From DSYU01 sp963827605 (GTDB lineage: Bacteria; Chloroflexota; Anaerolineae; Anaerolineales; Anaerolineaceae), in assembly GCA_963827605.1 (NCBI GenBank), contig CAWHBK010000001.1, forward strand, positions 744,001 through 808,000: a stretch of DNA of 64,000 nucleotides, written 5' to 3'. Numbering within the stretch: position 1 is the first letter of the stretch; each line of letters begins with the position of its first letter. Below are positions 1 through 9,652 of the stretch, piece by piece. The notes below the pieces were generated by a model. It did no database searches. It saw only the letters and a program-made list of their open reading frames with translations, and was not told the DNA's origin. Made by a program: the position numbers and the translations under genes.

Positions 1-931
1 GGCGGCACCCCTGAAGGCGGCGCCGCGGTTGCCAATAAGTTCGTGGCGGACCCCACCATCGTCGCCGTTGCCGGTCACATCTTCTCCGGTGCGACCGCTG
101 CGGCCATGCCCATCTATGAAAAGGCCGGCATCCCCATGATGTCGCCTTCCGCGACCAACCCCCCCCTGACCCAGAGCGGCTCCAAGGTCTTCAACCGCGT
201 AGCCTTTACCGATGCGGCCCAGGGCAAATTCGCGGCTGACTATATCTTCAATGTGCTTGGCAAGAAAAACATCGCCGTGATGCATGACGGTCAGGCCTAT
301 GGGAAGGGATCTGGCGGATGTGGTTGCAGCCCGTTTCAAGGAAATTGGCGGCACGGTAGTCGATGAAGTCGCCATTACCCCCGCCGAAACCGATTACACC
401 GCACCGCTTTCCTCGGTTGCTGCGAAGAAACCCGAGGTGCTGTACTACGGTGGTTATGTTCAGGAAGCCGTTGTCCTGGTCAACCAGATGGCTCAGTCTG
501 GCCTGCAGGGCGTGCCCTTCTTCGGCTGCGACGGCACCTATGGCGCCGATTTCATCGATCGTGGCGGCAAGAATGCTGAAGGCGCGTATGCAGTAGCCCT
601 GATCCCGCCCGCTTCCGATGCCGTCAAGGCGTTCAATGAGAAGTACAAGGCCGAGTTCGGTAAAGAAGCCGGCTCGCTCTCCCCATACACCTGGAATGCT
701 TACGACTCCGCGGCCACCCTGATCTCCGCGATCAAGTCGGTAGCCACCAAAGGCGCGGATGGCAGCCTGATGATCCCGCGCGGCGCGCTGGTGAACGCAG
801 TCCGCAACCTCAAGGATTACAAAGGCCTGAGCGGCACCATCACCTGCGATAAAACCGGTGAGTGCAACTCCTCCGGCCCCATCTTCTATGTCGTGAAGGA
901 CGGCACCTGGTCGGTTGCGCCAAACAAGTAG
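1..931 (+). CDS. livK: Branched-chain amino-acid ABC transporter, periplasmic-type binding protein (5' partial, one frame break)
   Basis: Extracellular solute-binding protein that delivers leucine/isoleucine/valine or similar amino acids to the LivHM permease. The reading frame is open from base 1, so the signal peptide and N-terminus lie outside the window. Visible Peripla_BP_6-type stretches include GIPMMSPSATNP near the start and a hinge region around YYGGYVQEA. One extra base near 306 shifts the frame; the protein continues without loss (GKG, then LADVVAARFKEIGG). The stop is TAG at 929-931. It is first in a livKHMGF set and is separated from livH by a large RNA hairpin. Ligand specificity cannot be told from sequence. 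Confidence 0.9.
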
Positions 932-954
932 GTTCCGCAGTTTACGAAACAAAA

Positions 955-1003
955 TGTGGTGGAAAGGAGCCACGCCACGATGTGGCGCATCCTTTCCACC
1001 ACA
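955..1003 (+). promoter_or_regulatory. Long intergenic hairpin between livK and livH
   Basis: A 14-bp perfect stem (955-968 with 990-1003) encloses a second 6-bp stem (973-978 with 982-987, loop GAT). There is no T-run after it, so it is not a classical terminator. Position right after the binding-protein gene suggests an mRNA-stabilising or partial read-through element that keeps livK more abundant than the permease genes; that role is inference. Confidence 0.6.
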
Positions 1004-1052
1004 AACCATTTCTTGAACCCCTCAAAAAATCTCCACGGAAAACATAGAAAAC

Positions 1053-2163
1053 ATGAGTTTAAATCGATTGACCCTCCCTTTCCAGAACAGCAAAAACCTG
1101 GGCAATATCGTCCGTTGGGTGCTGGGTGCAGTAATTTTGGCGCTTTTTTTCTGGAGATTTTATTCGGTAAATATTGTTAACCATGTATATGGTCTGGACA
1201 CCTGGGTACGTTTTGGCATTACGGGTTTAATCCTGGGCGGGATGTATGCGCTGATTGCGATCGGTTACACCCTGGTTTATGGTATTTTGTTTATGATCAA
1301 CTTTGCCCATGGGGACGTGATGATGCTGGGCGCTTTCGCCGGTTATTTTGTGTTTGAAGCGTTCAAAGTCATCCCCATGCCCACCGCCGCTGATCCCAAG
1401 TTGACCTTTATCAACGCCCAGCCCATCCTTTCCATCATTCTGGCCTTTATCGTTGGAATGGTGGTAGCTTCGGCTTCCGGGTTCTTCCTCGAGCGTTTTG
1501 CTTACCGCCCGCTGCGCAACGCGCCGCGCCTGGTACCGCTGATCAGCGCCATTGGCGCCTCGATCTTCCTCGAAAACGCTGCCCAACTGCTGTTTGGCCC
1601 GCAGCGCCGCAACTACACCAACCCCGAGTTCTTGACCCGCGGGCAAGGTTGGAATATTCCCATCTCGGGCAGCACCGTTGTGATCACCTATACGGGCGTC
1701 TTTTCCTTTGTCCTCTCAATTTTGCTGATGATCGCGCTGTACCTGCTGGTGCAGCGCACCAAGCTGGGGCGCTCCATGCGCGCCGTAGCGCAGGACAAGA
1801 AAACAGCCGCGCTGATGGGCATCGATGTAGATGCGGTAATCAGCCGCACGTTTATCATCAGCGGCATCCTGGCTGGAGCCGCTGGCGTAATGTGGGGCAT
1901 CCACCAGGGCATTGTCTATTTACTTCATTGGCTTTATCCCGGGCATTAAGGCCTTCACCGCGGCCGTTTTGGGCGGTATTGGCAATATCCCCGGCGCCAT
2001 GATCGGTGGATTGTTCCTCGGCATCCTGGAATCGTTAGGCCCTGCCGCGTTGGGGATCGACTTCCAGCTCAAGGATGTCATTTCTTTCTCCATCCTGGTC
2101 CTGGTGCTCATCTTCCGCCCCTCGGGCATCCTGGGCGAGGCGCTTTCTGAGGAGAAAATCTAA
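1053..2163 (+). CDS. livH: Branched-chain amino-acid ABC transporter permease LivH (one frame break)
   Basis: Integral membrane permease of the LivH type. Hydrophobic helices run throughout, and the family stretch YALIAIGYTLVYGILFMINF is present near residues 65-85, with LGRSMRAVAQDKKTAALMGI near residue 235 (the coupling-loop region). One extra base near 1916 breaks the frame; the end resumes as FIGFIPGIKAFTAAVLGGIG. The stop TAA overlaps the ATG of livM (TAATG), indicating translational coupling. The start ATG at 1053 has only a weak ribosome site. It pairs with LivM to form the pore. Confidence 0.9.
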
Positions 2164-3765
2164 TGAGCTCCAAATCCATTCGCAATGGTCTCAATTCTGG
2201 GGCTGTTTTTTCTGTCATCATCGTTTTCCTGGCCTTGATTGGTTTCACCGTTACTGGTGCAAAGCTGGTTGCCCGGATCCTCGGCCAGCCGCCTGCCACA
2301 AGCGAGAGCCCCGCCCTGATCTTTTTTGTCATTTTTATGGGCCTGTTAGGATTATGGAATGGCGCATTGGCTGCCAAACCTGTTTCGCGTGCGGATAAAT
2401 TGAAAGATGCCGCTGCTGCCAGTCTTACCTGCCGGTGGGTTGACCGGCCTGGTCCTTGGCCTTCTTGCCGTGATCTTTGGTGCCTTTTTGGCTCAAAAAA
2501 TTGACCCGCGCATTTACCTGGCCATGGTCTCACCGGAAACAATGAAGATTTTTCTGTTCAGGCAGGCGCCAGGCACCGCGTTTGTATATCACCTGCTGTT
2601 GATGGTCGTTTCAGCCTTGTTGGGTGGTCTGCTGGTTTACGGCCTCCGCAAAATTGCTTTCAGGCAGCGCCTGCGCGGCTGGATACAACAAATCGGGAGT
2701 GCCATCGGCGGGCAATCCATCGTCCGGCAGCTCCGCCGCGCTCCATACACGATTTATATCCTCTACCTGCTGGTAGCAATCGTGCTGTTCTTCCTGCCCC
2801 GTTCCTGGGGATCGTACTGGAATTACATCATCGGCACGGTCGGTATCTACGTCATCCTCGGCCTCGGCCTGAATATTATCGTCGGCCTGGCCGGTCAGCT
2901 CGTTCTTGGGTACGTGGCTTTCTTCGCCATCGGCGCATACACGATGGCCCTCCTGACCGCGCCGAAACCGCACAATCTCATGTGGAACTTCTGGATCGTC
3001 CTGATCATCGGCATCGCACTTTCCGCCCTCACCGGTATCCTGCTAGGTCTGCCCATCCTGCGCCTGCGCGGCGATTACCTGGCCATCGTCACCCTCGGCT
3101 TCGGCGAAATCATCCGCATCCTGCTGCAAAGCGATCTGATGTCCCCATACACCGGTGGTCCCCAGGGCGTTCCCAATATTGGCGGGCCAACGCTGTTGGG
3201 GAAGCCCTTTAACACCGATGTCGACTTTATGTACCTGATCTTTTTGGCCGTCGCATTGGTCATCTTTATCACCAACCGGCTGCAAAACTCGCGCACCGGG
3301 CGCGCCTGGGTTGCCATCCGTGAGGATGAGGTTGCCGCGCGCGCCACGGGCATCAACACCTTCCAGTCCAAGCTGCTGGCGCTGGCCATCGGCGCGGCCT
3401 TTGCCGGGCTGGGTGGAGTGCTGTTCGCCTCGCGCAACCAGTTCACCGGGCCGGAAGATCATACCCTGATGGTATCGATCAACGTGCTCGCGCTGGTGAT
3501 CGTCGGCGGCATGGGCAGCATCCCAGGGGTAATCCTGGGCGCATTCGCGCTAAAAGGGCTGCCGGAAATGCTGCGCGAGCTGGATATTTACCGCCTCATG
3601 TTCTTCGGCGCGCTCCTGGTCGTGATGATGATCCTGCGTCCCGAAGGTCTCTGGCCGGCTTCCCGCCCGCGAATGGAGAAAGGAACAGCAGCCAGAGCTC
3701 GCACCGCAAGAACGAGCCGCAACCCGCCAAAGTGGAGGGGGACTGAACATGCCAACCACCCTTGA
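2163..3765 (+). CDS. livM: Branched-chain amino-acid ABC transporter permease LivM (one frame break)
   Basis: Second permease subunit. After an N-terminal extension with about three extra hydrophobic segments, the canonical LivM core begins around NIIVGLAGQLVLGYVAFFAIGAY and continues to RAWVAIREDEVAARATGIN, the loop that contacts the ATPases. One extra base near 2430 separates the N-terminal segment from the rest. The frame as read runs to 3765 and overlaps livG by 17 bases; a further small shift near the end would give a natural stop just before the livG ATG. The N-terminal extension is longer than in enteric LivM. Confidence 0.9.
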
Positions 3766-4562
3766 AACACGCCAGGTAACCAAAATGTTTGGCGGGCTGA
3801 TCGCCGTTGACCAGGTTGACCTGTCCGTTCCTGAGCAAACCATTGCCAGCATCATCGGCCCCAACGGCGCCGGAAAGACCACCTTGTTCAACTGCATTTC
3901 CGGCTTTTACCAGCCTGAGAAAGGCCAGGTGCTCTTTTACGGCAAGCCCATTCAGGGCCGCCCGACAAACGAAGTGGCCCACCTGGGCATTGCCCGCACC
4001 TACCAGAATATCCGCCTGTTCAGCAATATGACCGCCCTGGAAAATATTCTGGTCGGCCAGTACCCGCACCTGAAAAATGGCTGGATCGACGCCGTACTGC
4101 GCCACCCTCGTTTTGTCCGGGAAGAAAAAACCTCCCTCGAGGAAGCCAAACGCCTGCTGGCATTCGTCCACCTGGCTGGTCTGGGCGATAACCTGGCGCG
4201 CAACCTGCCCTATGGCGCCCAGCGCCGCCTGGAAATTGCGCGTGCTCTGGCCAACAAACCCCGCCTGCTGCTCCTGGACGAGCCAACCGCCGGGATGAAC
4301 CCGCAGGAAACGGCTGACATGACCCATTTCATCAAGCGGCTGCGCGACGAGCTGGGCATCACCATCTTGCTCATCGAGCACGATATGCGCGTGGTGATGG
4401 GCATCTCCGATCAAATCACTGTTTTGGATTACGGCGTAAAGATCGCCGAAGGTACCCCGCAGGAAATCCAGGCCAATGCCCGCGGTGATCGAGGCCTATC
4501 TTGGCCCAGGCGCGGCCAAACTCTCCGAGAGTTTCCGCAGAGAAAAGAAACAGCACCTATGA
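3749..4562 (+). CDS. livG: Branched-chain amino-acid ABC transporter ATPase LivG (one frame break)
   Basis: Cytoplasmic ATPase. Walker A GPNGAGKTT lies near residues 38-46, the signature is YGAQRRLEIARAL (an LSGGQ variant usual for LivG), and Walker B is LLLLDEPTAGMNP followed by LLIEHDM. An extra base near 4477 breaks the frame before the C-terminal VIEAYLG. The restored frame stops at TGA 4560-4562, overlapping the ATG of livF at 4559. Without the correction the frame runs into livF and looks like a false LivG-LivF fusion. Confidence 0.9.
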
Positions 4563-5274
4563 TGCTCCAAGTTGAAGACCTAAACGTTTATTACGGCGCC
4601 ATCCATGCCCTCAAAGGCATCACCTTTCACCTGGAAAAAGGGGAAATCGTGGCGTTGATCGGCGGAAACGGGGCTGGTAAATCGACCACGCTAAATACCA
4701 TCTCTGGCCTGCTGCGCCCGACGCAAGGGAAAAGTAACCTTCCTGGATGAAGATGTTACCGTCGTCCCCCCGCAGAATATCGTCCGCCGCGGGGTCGTCC
4801 AGGTGCCAGAAGGCCGGCGCATCTTCCCCAAGCTGACCGTCCAGGAAAACCTGGAAATGGGCGCATTTATCTTCGATGATAAAGATCAGATCGCAGCAGG
4901 ATATGGAAGCCGTGATGACGCGCTTCCCCCGCCTGCGCGAGCGCCGCAAGCAGTTTGGCGGCACGCTTTCGGGCGGCGAGCAGCAGATGCTGGCGATTGC
5001 CCGCGGGTTGATGGCCCGCCCCAACCTGCTGCTGCTGGATGAGCCCTCGATGGGTCTTTCACCTATCCTGGTCGAGCAGATTTTCGAGATCATCCGTGAG
5101 ATCAACGCCCAGGGCACATCCATCCTGCTGGTCGAGCAGAACGCGCAGATGGCGTTATCGATCGCCGACCGCGGCTATGTGCTGGAAACCGGGCGAATCA
5201 CCCTGGAAGGCAATGCGACCGAGCTGCTGGAAAACCCGCAGGTGATCGAAGCCTACCTGGGTGGGCACGAATAG
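4559..5274 (+). CDS. livF: Branched-chain amino-acid ABC transporter ATPase LivF (two frame breaks)
   Basis: Second ATPase of the liv transporter. The start is the ATGATG overlapping the livG stop. It has Walker A GGNGAGKST, the LivF-typical PEGRRIFPKLTVQENLEMGA segment, signature LSGGEQQMLAIARG, Walker B LLLLDEPSMGLSP and VEQNAQMALSIADRGYVLE. Extra bases near 4732 (an A run) and 4895 shift the frame twice. The end AYLGGHE is typical of the family. It closes the liv operon; purH starts 25 bases later, possibly on the same transcript. Confidence 0.9.
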
Positions 5275-5299
5275 GTTCATCCATGGAGGAAGGTTCATT

Positions 5300-6854
5300 A
5301 TGCCTACCGCGTTGCTCTCCGTTTCCGATAAAAGTGGGTTAGTCGACCTGGCCCATCAGCTGACCAAATTGGGCTGGCACCTGCTCGCCAGCGGTGGAAC
5401 TGCGACCGCCATCCAGAAAGCTGGTCTGGAAGTCCAGGATGTTGCCTCTTATACCGGCAGCCCGGAAATTCTGGGCGGGCGGGTAAAAACGCTGCACCCG
5501 GCTGTTCACGGTGGCATCCTGGCCCGCGAGACCGTCAGCGACCAGACCGACCTGACCCGCATCCATGCCCGCCTGATCGACCTGGTGGTGGTCAACCTGT
5601 ACCCCTTTCAAAAAACGGTCAACAAACCAGACGTGAAACTGAGCGACGCGATTGAAAATATCGACATCGGCGGCGTTGCGCTGATCCGCGCGGCGGCCAA
5701 GAACTACGAGCGCGTTGCCGTGGTTACCGACCCAGCCGATTACCCGCCCTGATCCTCAGGAACTGCAGGCCGATGGTCAGGTATCTCTGCCCACCCGCCA
5801 GCGGCTGGCGATTAAGGCCTTCCAGCATACCGCCGGGTATGATACCGCCATTGCCGCGTTACCTCAGCCAGGCGCTTACCGAAGACAGCGGCGTGGTTGC
5901 AACCGCCGGCCTGGCTGTCGCTTTATCCCATCCACCGAGCTGCGCTACGGCGAAAACCCGCACCAGCAGGCCCGCCTGTTCCATCTAAACCCGCAAGGCG
6001 GCGCCTTTGGCGGCGAGGTGCTGCAAGGGAAAGCGCTTTCCTACAACAACCTGCTCGATCTGGATGCGGCCTGGCGCGCGGCGCTTTCCTTCGGTGAGCA
6101 GCCGGCCATCGCCATTGTGAAGCATCTTTCACCCTGCGGAATTGCCAGCGCCAGCAACCTCCCCCAGGCCTTCCGCCTGGCTCTGCAAAGCGACCCGGTT
6201 TCCGCCTATGGCGGGGTAATCGCTGCCAGCCAGACCTTTGACCTGGAGACCGTTGAGGCAATGGGCAGCCTGTTCGTCGAATGCATCATTGCGCCCGGGT
6301 TTGCTCCCGAGGCGCTGGAAAAGCTGGCCAAACGGAAAAACTTGCGCCTGGTCAGCGCGCCGGATAAGCGCCTCTGCGCCCAGATTACGAGGTGCGCACG
6401 ATCACCCAGGGCTTCCTCTGGCAAACACGCGATTTTGGCGACCCGCCCAACACGCAGGATTGGCAGGTGGTCACCCATCCGCCAGCCCAGCGCGCGAAGA
6501 GTGGACCACGCTGCGCTTTGCCTGGAAAGCCTGCCAGCACGTCAAGTCCAATGCCATCGTGCTGGCGCGGATTTGGGCAGGATGCGGCGACAGTCGGCAT
6601 CGGCGGCGGCCAGCCCAACCGCGTCGACTGTGTGCGCATTGCCATCGAGCGGGCCGGCGAGCGCGCCAAAGGCTCGGTGATGGCCTCCGACGCCTTCATC
6701 CCCTTTGCCGACTCGGTCGAAACCGCCGCTGCCGCGGGCGTCACGGCTATCGTCCAGCCCGGCGGCTCCATGCGCGACGAGGAAAGCGATCGCTGCCGCC
6801 AACGCGCACGACATCGCCATGGTGTTTACCGGCATCCGCCACTTCCGCCACTAA
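5300..6854 (+). CDS. purH: Bifunctional AICAR transformylase / IMP cyclohydrolase (seven frame breaks)
   Basis: Catalyses the last two steps of IMP synthesis. The N-terminal MGS-like IMP cyclohydrolase domain reads ALLSVSDKSGLVDLA, GGRVKTLHPAVHGGILAR and VVNLYPFQ. The transformylase part has ELRYGENPHQQA, ALSYNNLLDLDAAW, IVKHLSPCG and SDAFIPFADSVE. Similarity is collinear over the whole gene but passes through all three frames, with breaks near 5745, 5855, 5934, 6370, 6490, 6570 and 6788 (four extra, three missing bases). The true stop is TAA at 6852-6854. The ATG at 5300 follows GGAGGAAGG. AICAR is a by-product of histidine synthesis, so purH next to his genes is metabolically sensible. Confidence 0.93.
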
Positions 6855-6924
6855 TCGAGGCTGGGGACTAGAAAATTCAATGCTTTCAACCCAAAGTAGA
6901 AATGTCCCCTCCAAAATTCAATGA

Positions 6925-6953
6925 TTGACAAAACCAACACCCTCTGATATAGT
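6925..6953 (+). promoter_or_regulatory. Sigma-70-type promoter of the his operon
   Basis: A perfect -35 TTGACA (6925-6930), a 17-bp spacer and a -10 TATAGT (6948-6953). The predicted transcript start is at 6960-6962, on or next to the ATG of the leader peptide. An 11-bp direct repeat AAAATTCAATG (6872-6882 and 6913-6923) ends one base before the -35 box and could be a regulator site. Confidence 0.8.
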
Positions 6954-6961
6954 ATTTGACA

Positions 6962-7018
6962 ATGAACACCAACCGTATCGCCCGCTTTCATCATCATACC
7001 AGCCTCCCCCCCGCCTGA
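6962..7018 (+). CDS. hisL: his operon leader peptide, 18 aa with three consecutive His codons
   Basis: The ATG at 6962 opens an 18-codon reading frame, MNTNRIARFHHHTSLPPA, ending with TGA at 7016-7018. Codons 10-12 are CAT CAT CAT. It lies between the his promoter and a strong rho-independent terminator, 165 bases before hisG, which is the layout of a ribosome-mediated attenuator. The predicted transcript start is at most two bases upstream of the ATG, so it is probably translated as a leaderless mRNA. Stalling at the His codons when charged tRNA-His is scarce would favour an antiterminator. It has no recognisable domain and acts in cis. Confidence 0.8.
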   Translation: MNTNRIARFHHHTSLPPA

Positions 7019-7093
7019 CCGGTGGAGGTCGGTTCTGCCTGGCGATACCCAGCCTATGCTAAGAACCCCCGGTCAACCGGGGGTTCTTTTTTT
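7017..7093 (+). terminator. his attenuator (terminator with competing antiterminator)
   Basis: The terminator stem is 7061-7072 paired with 7077-7088, 12 bp closed by a four-base loop and followed by seven T (7087-7093). A competing pairing joins GGTTCT at 7031-7036 with AGAACC at 7062-7067, the 5' arm of the terminator. A third hairpin, GACC 7017-7020 with GGTC 7027-7030, overlaps the leader stop and would block the antiterminator when the ribosome does not stall. These three alternatives match the classical attenuator logic. Confidence 0.75.
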
Positions 7094-7182
7094 ATACCCC
7101 CACATACCGTCCTTGGATTTTACCGGATTACGGATAACGCCTTCCATAACACGCCTTACCTATCCTGTTTATTGGAGCCCGC

Positions 7183-8274
7183 ATGCCTTCCTTACCTGCC
7201 GAACCCACCCCCACTCTGCGTATCTCTCTGCCCTCCAAGGGCCGCCTGGCCGAAGATGCCCTGGAATTTCTCAGCGCCTGCGGCCTGAAAGTCTACAAAC
7301 CCAACCCGCGCCAGTACGAAGCGCGCATCCCAGCCCTGCCCGAGCTGCACGTGCTCTTCCAGCGCCCCGCCGATATCGTCGTCAGCGTCCGCGATGGCAG
7401 CGTCGATTTTGGCATCACCGGAATCGACGTGATCGAGGAGCGCAAAGGCGAGAACGGCAGCGTGCTGGTGCTGCACGACAGCCTGGGCTTTGGGTTCTGC
7501 TCGCTGAACCTGGCCGTCCCGGAAAGCTGGGAAGATGTCCAGGATGTGGAGAGCCTGCGCGTATTCGCCGCCGGGCTGGGCCGCCCGCTGCGCATTGCCA
7601 CCAAGTACCCCTGCCTCACCGGGCGCTTTCTCGATGCGCGCGGCATCGCCTACACCTTGATCTCCGCCGAAGGCACGCTGGAAACCGCCCCGGCCATCGG
7701 CTACGCCGATATGATCTCCGATCTGGTCTCCTCCGGGCAGACCCTGCGCGATAACCGCCTCCGGCCGCTGCCGGATGGCCTGATCCAGCCATCCCAGGCC
7801 GCGCTGATCGCCAACAAAGACACCCTCAAAGCCAACCCGGCCGCCCTGGGCGTGGCCCGCCAGTTGCTGGAATTCTTTGAGGCCCACCTGCGCGCCAGCG
7901 AAAACCTGGCCATCTTTGCCAATATGCGCGGAACTTCCCCCGAGGCAATCGCCGAGCGCATCTTCAGCCAGCCGGCCATCGGCGGCTTGCAAGGGCCTAC
8001 CATCTCACGGGTGGTTGTCCGCGAGCAGGACCCCAACTGGTTCGCGGTCAACATCATCGTCCCGCGCAGCCAGATCTTCCAGGCCATCACCGAGCTGCGC
8101 GCCATTGGCGGCAGCGGCGTGGTGGTTATGCCCGTCACCTACATCTTCGACGAAGAACCCCCGCGCTACATGGCCATGCTGCAGGCATTGGAAATAAGGA
8201 CTGAGATCCATGCTAAAACTTTACGACCCCACCACTGCCCGCCAGACCATCCTCAAACGCATCCCGGTGGATGA
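7183..8274 (+). CDS. hisG: ATP phosphoribosyltransferase, long form (first step of histidine synthesis)
   Basis: Joins ATP and PRPP, the committed step. It begins LRISLPSKGRLAEDALEFL and contains VSVRDGSVDFGITGIDVIEE and the family stretch GRPLRIATKYP. The PRPP-loop region reads ISAEGTLETAPAIGYADMISD. The C-terminal regulatory domain of the long HisG form (about 75 residues, from IGGLQGPTISRVV) is present, which normally gives allosteric inhibition by histidine. The ATG at 7183 follows GGAG. As read, the frame overruns hisD to 8274; one surplus A near 8192 would give the natural stop TAA at 8195-8197, just before the hisD ribosome site. Confidence 0.93.
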   Translation: MPSLPAEPTPTLRISLPSKGRLAEDALEFLSACGLKVYKPNPRQYEARIPALPELHVLFQRPADIVVSVRDGSVDFGITGIDVIEERKGENGSVLVLHDSLGFGFCSLNLAVPESWEDVQDVESLRVFAAGLGRPLRIATKYPCLTGRFLDARGIAYTLISAEGTLETAPAIGYADMISDLVSSGQTLRDNRLRPLPDGLIQPSQAALIANKDTLKANPAALGVARQLLEFFEAHLRASENLAIFANMRGTSPEAIAERIFSQPAIGGLQGPTISRVVVREQDPNWFAVNIIVPRSQIFQAITELRAIGGSGVVVMPVTYIFDEEPPRYMAMLQALEIRTEIHAKTLRPHHCPPDHPQTHPGG

Positions 8275-9544
8275 TATGGAAGTGCCTGCCATCGTCCAGG
8301 AACGGATCCTGCGCACCTTTGGCGAGCCGCTCACCCCTGCTCAGGTCGTCGAGCGCATCCTGCGCGACGTGCGCCTGCGCGGCGACCCTGCCCTGGCGGA
8401 ATGGACCGAACGCCTGGATGGACGCAAGTCCACGCAGTTCCGCGTACCCACAGCAGGAGCTGCAAGCTGCGCTGGCTGCCTTGCCCGCCGAACAGCGCGC
8501 CGCCCTGGAACTGTCCGCGGACCGCGTGCGCCGCTTCCACCAGGCCCAGCCGGTCACATCCTGGATGACCCAGGCGCTGGGCGGCACCTGGGCCAGTATG
8601 TGCGCCCAATCCGCCGCGTGGGCCTGTATATCCCTGCCGGGACCGCGCCGCTGCCCTCCTCCGTGCTTGATGTCCGCCATCCCGGCCCAGGTGGCCGGGC
8701 GTGTCAGAGATCGTCCTGGTCGCCCCACCCGACCGCGCGGCGGGGGAAATTGCGCCCATTATCCTGGCCACTGCCGCGCTGCTGGGAATCGAGGAAGTGT
8801 ACACCATCGGCGGCGCGCAGGCCATCGCCGCGCTGGCGTACGGCACCGGCAGCATCCGCCCGGTAGATAAAATCTTTGGTCCCGGCAACCTGTTCGTCAC
8901 CCTGGCCAAGCGCCAGGTGTACGGCGTGGTCGGTATCGACGGGCTGGCCGGACCGACCGAAACGGTGGTCATCGCCGATGATTCGGCGCGCCCCGCCTGG
9001 GTCGCTGCTGACCTGCTGGCCCAGGCCGAACACGATGTTCTGGCCGCCGCCATCCTGCTGACGCCCTGCGCCGGACCTGATCGAGAAAGTGCAGGTCGAG
9101 ATCGCCCGCCAGTTAGAAGAGCGCAGCCGGGCCGAGATCATCAGCGCTTCGCTGGCCAACCGCAGCGGCGCCGTCCTGACCGCCAGCCTGGAGGAAGCCG
9201 TCGAGCTGGCCAACCTGTATGCCCCCGAACACCTGTGCCTGGCCGTGCGCGATCCCTGGCGGCTGGCCGAAAAAGTAACCGCGGCCGGTGGGATCTTTAT
9301 CGGCGAGCAGTCCTTTGAAGTTCTGGGCGATTACGTGGCCGGGCCGTCTCATGTCATGCCCACGGGCGGGTCCGCGCGCTTTGCCTCGCCGCTCAATGTG
9401 CTGGACTTCGTCCATATCGTTTCCCTGGTGGCCCTGGACCCAGCCACCACCCAATCCATCGCCCCCGCCGCCGCCACTATCGCTATGGCTGAAGGATTGG
9501 ATGCCCACGCCAATGCCGCGTTAATAAGAACCGTAAATCAGTGA
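8210..9544 (+). CDS. hisD: Histidinol dehydrogenase (five frame breaks)
   Basis: Zn- and NAD-dependent enzyme that oxidises histidinol to histidine in two steps. Recognisable segments include YVRPIRRVGLYIPAGTAPLP, the IGGAQAIAALAYGT stretch, KIFGPGN, GLAGPTETVVIADDSA, LLAQAEHD, AGGIFIGEQSFEVLGDYVAG and PSHVMPTGGSARFASPLN, the last two carrying metal and substrate ligands. Breaks occur near 8446, 8588 (missing base), 8667, 8698 and 9066. The true stop is TGA 9542-9544. The start ATG at 8210 is 12 bases after the probable hisG stop. Confidence 0.93.
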
Positions 9545-9586
9545 ACATGCATGATCAGTGAACAGTCAATCAGGTAATCCTCCTCA

Positions 9587-9634
9587 CTGATCGACTGATT
9601 GACTGATCGACTGATCGACTGATTGACTGATCGA
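9587..9634 (+). repeat. 8-bp tandem repeat, six copies
   Basis: Six consecutive copies of CTGATCGA or CTGATTGA fill 9587-9634 in the hisD-hisC gap. They follow a related stretch with GTGAAC and GATCAGTGAACAGTC (9541-9566). The unit is not a multiple of three and lies outside the coding frame, so copy number can vary freely. It separates the hisC start (9653) from hisD by 108 bases in an otherwise tightly packed operon. Confidence 0.85.
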
Positions 9635-9652
9635 CTTCTCATAGGATACCCA

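Noticed and set aside
248..1009. A 253-codon minus-strand frame opposite livK
   Set aside because: Shadow of livK in GC-rich DNA; no ribosome site and no family pattern.
3749..4750. A natural LivG-LivF fusion protein
   Set aside because: The apparent fusion results from an extra base near 4477; the corrected livG stops at 4562, overlapping the livF start.
9587..9634. CRISPR array
   Set aside because: Units are 8 bp without spacers; no cas genes in the window. No other array was seen.
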